Origin: Corallococcus coralloides DSM 2259
GTDB lineage: Bacteria > Myxococcota > Myxococcia > Myxococcales > Myxococcaceae
DNA length: 64,000 nt
Direction: 5' to 3'
NCBI RefSeq assembly: GCF_000255295.1
Contig: NC_017030.1
Span: 6,732,328-6,796,327, forward strand
The first letter of the stretch is position 1. Every line of letters starts with the position of its first letter. This document shows positions 60,485 to 64,000 of the stretch, piece after piece. The position numbers were made by a program, and so were the translations under genes. A model generated the notes under the pieces. The model did not search any database and had not been told where the DNA came from. It was given only the letters and a program-made list of their open reading frames with translations.

Positions 60485-61585
60485 TCACCCGCCGGAGCGG
60501 GCGTAGGGGACCTCCAACGGGGTCCCCTCCGCCGAAGGGGCCTCGGCGACGGCGATGCCGTCCCGGCCCCGGCCCTTGGCCGCGTACATGGCGAAGTCCG
60601 CCGCGCGGATGAGATCCGTGGAAGTGGTGGCGTGCTCCGGGAAGGAGGCCACCCCGACGCTCGCGGTGAGCGCCACGTCCAGCCCCTGCTCGCGCAGGAA
60701 GCGCTGGGCGCGGAACGCCTCGCAGATGCGCTGGGCGATGACCTGGGCCCCGGCCTTGTCCGTCTCAATCAACATCACCGCGAACTCGTCGCCGCCGTAG
60801 CGGAAGACGGCGTCCAGGTTGTGGCGGCCCAGGCTGATGAGCAGGTCCCCCACCTCCTTGAGCGTGGCGCTGCCCACCAGGTGCCCGTGCCGGTCGTTGA
60901 TGGACTTGAAGTGGTCCAGGTCCAGGAACACGAGCGACAGCGGGTGGCGGAAGCGCGCCGAGCGCTTCACCTCCTGCTCCAGTTGCGCGCGCAGGTGCCG
61001 CGCGTTGAAGCAGCCGGTGTGCTCGTCCGTGATGGTGAGCTCCTGGACGCGGCGGAAGTTGCGCGCGTTCTCGATGGCGATGGCCGCGTAGTCCGCGATG
61101 GCGGACAGGGCGGTGAGGTCGTCATGCGTGAAGCCGGGCTCGGTGGGGCCGTTGACCAGCTCAATCACACCCAGCACGCGCTCGCGCGCCACCAGGGGCA
61201 CGGCGAGCAGCGAGCGGGTGTGGAAGGCGGAGGCCTCGTCGAAGCGGGGCGCGAAGCTGGAGTCGCCGGCCACGTCGTGGACGAGCCTCGCGACGCCGGA
61301 GGAGAACACCGCCCCGGCGATGCCTTCCCCCGGGTTCAACTGGAGGGCCTTGAGCGCTTCGGCGCCCTCCCCCACGGCGATTTCGAAGTAGAGCTTTCCG
61401 CTGCGCTCGTCCTGGAGGATGAGCGACCAGTTGCGCGGCTTGAGCAGCGCACTGACCTTCTGCATCACCAGCGCGAGCACTTCGCGCAGCTCCAACGTGG
61501 AGGTCAACGCCTTGGCCATCTCGTTGTAGGCGGCCAGTTGCTCCACTGTCCGCTTCATGGCCGACAGGAGGTCCGCGGGGTTCAT
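60485..61585 (-). CDS. GAF-GGDEF diguanylate cyclase
   Basis: 366 residues from the ATG at 61585 (AGAGGG upstream). A GAF domain (about 25-175; EGIAGAVFSSGVARLVHDV, SLLAVPLVARERVLGVIELV) precedes a full GGDEF domain with FLDLDHFKSINDRHGH and YGGDEF at 263-268, so cyclase activity (two GTP to c-di-GMP) is expected. The inhibitory I-site, normally RxxD five residues before GGDEF, reads HNLD here, so feedback inhibition may be weak. It is soluble, and the GAF ligand is unknown. A PilZ receptor gene lies 6.4 kb away in the elongasome operon. Confidence 0.93.
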   Translation of the reverse strand: MNPADLLSAMKRTVEQLAAYNEMAKALTSTLELREVLALVMQKVSALLKPRNWSLILQDERSGKLYFEIAVGEGAEALKALQLNPGEGIAGAVFSSGVARLVHDVAGDSSFAPRFDEASAFHTRSLLAVPLVARERVLGVIELVNGPTEPGFTHDDLTALSAIADYAAIAIENARNFRRVQELTITDEHTGCFNARHLRAQLEQEVKRSARFRHPLSLVFLDLDHFKSINDRHGHLVGSATLKEVGDLLISLGRHNLDAVFRYGGDEFAVMLIETDKAGAQVIAQRICEAFRAQRFLREQGLDVALTASVGVASFPEHATTSTDLIRAADFAMYAAKGRGRDGIAVAEAPSAEGTPLEVPYARSGG

Positions 61586-61649
61586 CGAGGTGCCCTCTGG
61601 AGCGCAAGTCTGCTAAGGCCCGCGAGCGCGAAACATCCCGCACCCGCCC

Positions 61650-62243
61650 ATGGATCCAACCGCTCGCTTCGTTCTCGCCTCCGCATCGCCCCGGCGCAAG
61701 GATTTATTGGCCCAGCTGGGCCTTCGCTTCACCGTGGCGGCGGCGGATATCGATGAAACGCCGATGGCCGGAGAAATTGCGTCGAAGTACGTGCTCCGGC
61801 TGGCCGAAGAGAAGGCCCGCACGGTCGCCTCCCGACACCCGGACGCATGGGTGCTGGCCGCGGACACCACGGTGGCCCTGGGGTCGGAGCTCCTGGGCAA
61901 GCCCCGGGACGCGGCGGAGGCGCGGGAGATGCTCGGCCGGCTGTCCGGCCGGATCCATGAGGTCTTCACCGGTATCGCGGTGGCGGGCCGCGCCCAGGCC
62001 TCTCAGGTGGTGCGCACGCAGGTGACCTTTCGCACGCTCTCGCCAGATGAGATTGCCTGGTACGCGGAAACCGGCGAGCCCCTGGACAAGGCGGGCGCCT
62101 ACGCCATCCAGGGCAAGGGCGGCTTCCTGGTGCAGGGCATCGAGGGCAGTCACTCCAACGTCGTGGGCCTGCCCCTGGGAGAGACGCTGGCGCTGCTCCA
62201 GCGCGTGGGCATGCCGCTGCCATGGACGGAAGGTCAGCGATGA
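61650..62243 (+). CDS. maf: Maf-family nucleoside triphosphate pyrophosphatase
   Basis: 197 residues from the ATG at 61650, the normal Maf length. Signature blocks are [43 protein letters not shown], and [20 protein letters not shown] with NVVGLP. Maf proteins hydrolyse dTTP, UTP or modified NTPs to the monophosphate, and some affect septum formation. The subgroup cannot be set safely by eye. Its stop overlaps the yggS start (ATGA), so both are cotranslated. Confidence 0.95.
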   Translation: MDPTARFVLASASPRRKDLLAQLGLRFTVAAADIDETPMAGEIASKYVLRLAEEKARTVASRHPDAWVLAADTTVALGSELLGKPRDAAEAREMLGRLSGRIHEVFTGIAVAGRAQASQVVRTQVTFRTLSPDEIAWYAETGEPLDKAGAYAIQGKGGFLVQGIEGSHSNVVGLPLGETLALLQRVGMPLPWTEGQR

Positions 62244-62908
62244 GCAGCGTGGCGGACAATCTGGCGCGGGTGCGCGAACGCGTGGCGAAGGCCTGCGCGA
62301 GCGCGGGGCGGCCGGAGTCGTCGGTGACGCTGGTGGCCGTGTCCAAGCTCAAGCCCGCGGCGCTCATCCGTGAGGCGTATGCCGCGGGCCAGCGCGACTT
62401 CGGGGAGAACTACGCCCAGGAGCTGCGGGACAAGGCCGAGGAGCTCAAGGACCTGGACGGCCTGCGCTGGCACGCCATCGGGTCGCTGCAGACGAACAAG
62501 GTGAAGTACGTGGCCCGCGTCGCGCACGCCTTCCACGCGCTGGAGCGGCTGGACGTCGCCAGGGAGCTGTCCAAGCGGCGCGAGGGGACGGCTCCCCTGC
62601 CCTGCTACGTGGAGCTCAACCTGGGCGGCGAGGACACCAAGCACGGCCTCACGCCGGACGCGCTGGCCAGCTTCCTGTCGCAGGTGCGCGAGCTGCCGAA
62701 CCTCCAGGTGGTGGGGCTGATGGCGCTGCCGCCGCCCACGGACGACGTGGCGCGGATGCGTGAGGGCTTCGCCCGGCTGCGCGAGCTGGCGCGGTCGCAT
62801 GCGCTGACGGCCCTGTCCATGGGCACCACGCACGACTTCGAGCAGGCCATCCTGGAGGGCGCCACCGTCGTGCGCGTGGGCACCGCCATCTTCGGCGAGC
62901 GCGCCTGA
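62240..62908 (+). CDS. YggS/PROSC-family pyridoxal-phosphate homeostasis protein
   Basis: 222 residues from the ATG at 62240, inside the Maf stop and with GGAAGG upstream; the ATG at 62222 is less likely. LVAVSKLKP carries the PLP-binding Lys; [45 protein letters not shown] and [10 protein letters not shown] are typical (the usual SMGMSxD is SMGTTHD here). The protein binds PLP without known catalysis and balances vitamin B6 and amino acid pools. It lies in one operon with maf. Confidence 0.94.
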   Translation: MSSVADNLARVRERVAKACASAGRPESSVTLVAVSKLKPAALIREAYAAGQRDFGENYAQELRDKAEELKDLDGLRWHAIGSLQTNKVKYVARVAHAFHALERLDVARELSKRREGTAPLPCYVELNLGGEDTKHGLTPDALASFLSQVRELPNLQVVGLMALPPPTDDVARMREGFARLRELARSHALTALSMGTTHDFEQAILEGATVVRVGTAIFGERA

Positions 62909-62916
62909 AGTTCCGC

Positions 62917-63135
62917 TCACAGCTCCCGGAACCGCACCCGCCCCTCCTGGTTGATGAGCGCCTTGTACTCACAACCGCAGTAGTTGCAGCGCACCTCGTC
63001 CCCGTCGGTGAACGTCTCGTCCACGGGGTTGTTGGCGTTGCAGCCGGGGCAGTCGAACTCCTTCAACACGCGGCTGCCGCTGGCGCCCGACTCCTTGGCG
63101 AAGTCGTCGTCGTCGAACTGGAAGTCGTTGGCCAT
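62917..63135 (-). CDS. small zinc-ribbon protein
   Basis: 72 residues from the ATG at 63135; the upstream extension is not conserved-looking. An acidic N-terminus (NDFQFDDDDFAKE) is followed by a zinc ribbon with CPGC and CNYCGC, about 25 residues apart. The fold resembles the zinc beta-ribbons of transcription or RNA-processing proteins. No function is known. It ends 8 bp from the convergent yggS stop. Confidence 0.7.
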   Translation of the reverse strand: MANDFQFDDDDFAKESGASGSRVLKEFDCPGCNANNPVDETFTDGDEVRCNYCGCEYKALINQEGRVRFREL

Positions 63136-63428
63136 GGGCCCGGACGCTAGCACCGGGCGCGGCGTCCGGGTGGGGCCTGCTGAGCATCCAGGCGGGCGCG
63201 CCGGACTGTCCGCCATTTGTCAGGGGCCCTTGCGGGCGTGTACCCCTGCGGGCCGCCATTTCCGTCCCCTGTCAGTCTTTCGCAGGCGCGTCAGGAGGGC
63301 GGCCGGACGGCTTTGAATGCTGTCCCACGGCCGTCCGTCCTGGAAATGTCCGGTGGCGGGGGCGGTTGCGCAGCACGGTTGGCTTGGGCGGGCCGGCCAC
63401 CTAACTTGCAAGCAAGGGAGCACACCCG
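63136..63428. promoter_or_regulatory. divergent intergenic region
   Basis: 293 bp between the zinc-ribbon start and the DUF3108-like start, without a protein-like frame. A CTTGCAAG palindrome lies at about 63405-63412, and AGGGAG just before 63429 serves as ribosome site. No clear promoter boxes are seen. Confidence 0.25.
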
Positions 63429-64000
63429 ATGCGCAGTCTGTCCAGGTGGGGGTTCACGGCGGCGGCGGTGGTGGGACTCATGGGGTCCACGCTGGCGCAT
63501 GCCCAGGAGCCCACCGGCTCGGCGTTCGGCCCGGGTGAGCAGGCCCAGTACCGGGTGCGCTACCTGGGGCTGACGGCCGGCACGGCGACGGTGACGGTGG
63601 GCGCGCCCATGACGCAGTGGGGCCAGAGCGTGTGGCCCATCGTGTCCACGGCGAAGTCGGACGACCTGGTGGGCGTCTACCCCATCAAGAGCCGCTTCGT
63701 GTCGTACTGGAACGCGGGCAGCCAGCGGGTGGCGGGGAGCGATCTGCACTCGGAGGAGAACCGCAAGCGCCGCCGCCAGCGCATCCAGCTCACGGCGGAC
63801 GGGGCGGGCGCGAAGGTCATCAAGCAGAAGGAGAGCGACGCGCCGCGCGAGTCCGAGCACACGCTGCCCGAGGGCACCATGGACGTGGCGGGCGCGACGT
63901 TCGCGCTGCGCGGCCAGGAGCTGGCGGTGGGCCGCTCCTATTCCTACCCGGTGTTCACCGGCAGCAAGCAGTTCACCATGAGCGCCACGGTGGAGGGCCG
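63429..64000 (+). CDS. exported DUF3108-like protein, cut by the right edge
   Basis: 190 residues are visible from the ATG at 63429; the frame is open to the window end. The signal peptide is FTAAAVVGLMGSTLAHAQE. The mature part starts FGPGEQAQYRVRYLGLTAGT and continues with strands (WPIVSTAKSDDLVGVYPIKS, RFVSYWNAGSQRV) typical of DUF3108, a periplasmic beta-rich family of unknown function. HSEENRKRRRQRIQL and AGATFALRGQELAVG also fit. In the family the C-terminus holds more strands, so about 60-80 residues are missing here. Confidence 0.8.
   Translation, partial: MRSLSRWGFTAAAVVGLMGSTLAHAQEPTGSAFGPGEQAQYRVRYLGLTAGTATVTVGAPMTQWGQSVWPIVSTAKSDDLVGVYPIKSRFVSYWNAGSQRVAGSDLHSEENRKRRRQRIQLTADGAGAKVIKQKESDAPRESEHTLPEGTMDVAGATFALRGQELAVGRSYSYPVFTGSKQFTMSATVEG

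Noticed and set aside
62222-62239. Upstream ATG (62222) as yggS start
   Set aside because: It would extend the overlap with maf by 18 bases; the ATG at 62240 overlaps the stop as ATGA and has a better placed GGAAGG.
1-64000. Insertion sequences, prophage, integrase or attachment site at the tRNAs
   Set aside because: No transposase, integrase or terminal repeats were seen; the region downstream of the tRNAs is an ordinary response regulator gene with normal composition.

Overview
The window comes from a very GC-rich chromosome (roughly 70% G+C, codon third positions almost all G or C). It is most likely a myxobacterium (Myxococcota, Myxococcus/Corallococcus type). Support for this: three secreted proteins end in a MYXO-CTERM-like tail (Gly-Cys, one membrane helix, Arg cluster); there is a eukaryote-like Ser/Thr kinase; there is a complete extra chemosensory operon with a CheA-receiver hybrid; and there are many response regulators, histidine kinases and c-di-GMP proteins. 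The gene content is typical chromosome. I see no insertion sequence, integrase, prophage, CRISPR array or rRNA.

Layout. 0-8.2 kb: a GH13 alpha-glucan enzyme (cut by the left edge), a TldD/PmbA-like protein, then a nucleotide-sugar dehydrogenase and a heparinase-like protein that look like polysaccharide metabolism. 8.3-10.4 kb: a histidine-kinase-like protein without a recognisable ATPase domain, and an overlapping pair of small unknown genes. 10.4-17.7 kb: a six-gene chemosensory operon (cheW, cheR-TPR, mcp, cheY, cheW, cheA-REC; no cheB). It is divergent from a Ser/Thr kinase whose extracytoplasmic part ends in a TonB-C-like domain. 20-23.2 kb: an operon with a secreted protein, two tandem matrixin-like metalloproteases and a HAD phosphatase. 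23.3-25.6 kb: gltX, a small exported protein, tRNA-Gln(CUG), tRNA-Glu(CUC) and a strong terminator. 25.6-29.2 kb: two-component proteins and small unknowns. 29.3-33.1 kb: the pyruvate dehydrogenase operon (E1 alpha, E1 beta, E2). 33.2-38 kb: HAD protein, unknown membrane protein, MFS antiporter, NUDIX hydrolase. 38.1-44.1 kb: a cell-surface module of nucleotidase-like lipoprotein, second lipoprotein and outer-membrane barrel. 44.2-47.8 kb: a GspE/PilB-type ATPase translationally coupled to a Cys-rich MYXO-CTERM protein that looks like a dead matrixin. 47.9-52.2 kb: heme genes hemX-like/hemA/hemC/hemD plus a small unknown. 52.3-53.4 kb: thioredoxin and a small AT-hook/zinc-finger protein behind a 437-bp repeat-bearing leader. 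53.5-58.7 kb: the rod-shape operon mreC-mreD-mrdA-rodA, ending in a PilZ gene. 58.9-64 kb: PpiD-like chaperone, GAF-GGDEF protein, Maf, YggS, a zinc-ribbon protein and a DUF3108-like exported protein cut by the right edge.

Many genes overlap by 4 bp (ATGA/GTGA/TTGA), which marks translationally coupled operons. Convergent genes are usually separated by perfect hairpins that probably terminate in both directions. The best leads are: the kinase-TonB-C fusion; the pseudo-matrixin coupled to a secretion-type ATPase; the lipoprotein/lipoprotein/barrel module with repeated CxCxDLL motifs; the possible effector/immunity-like pair at 9.5-10.3 kb; the palindrome-rich leader upstream of the AT-hook protein; and a c-di-GMP receptor built into the elongasome operon. 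All functional calls rest on motif recognition by eye; no database search was run.
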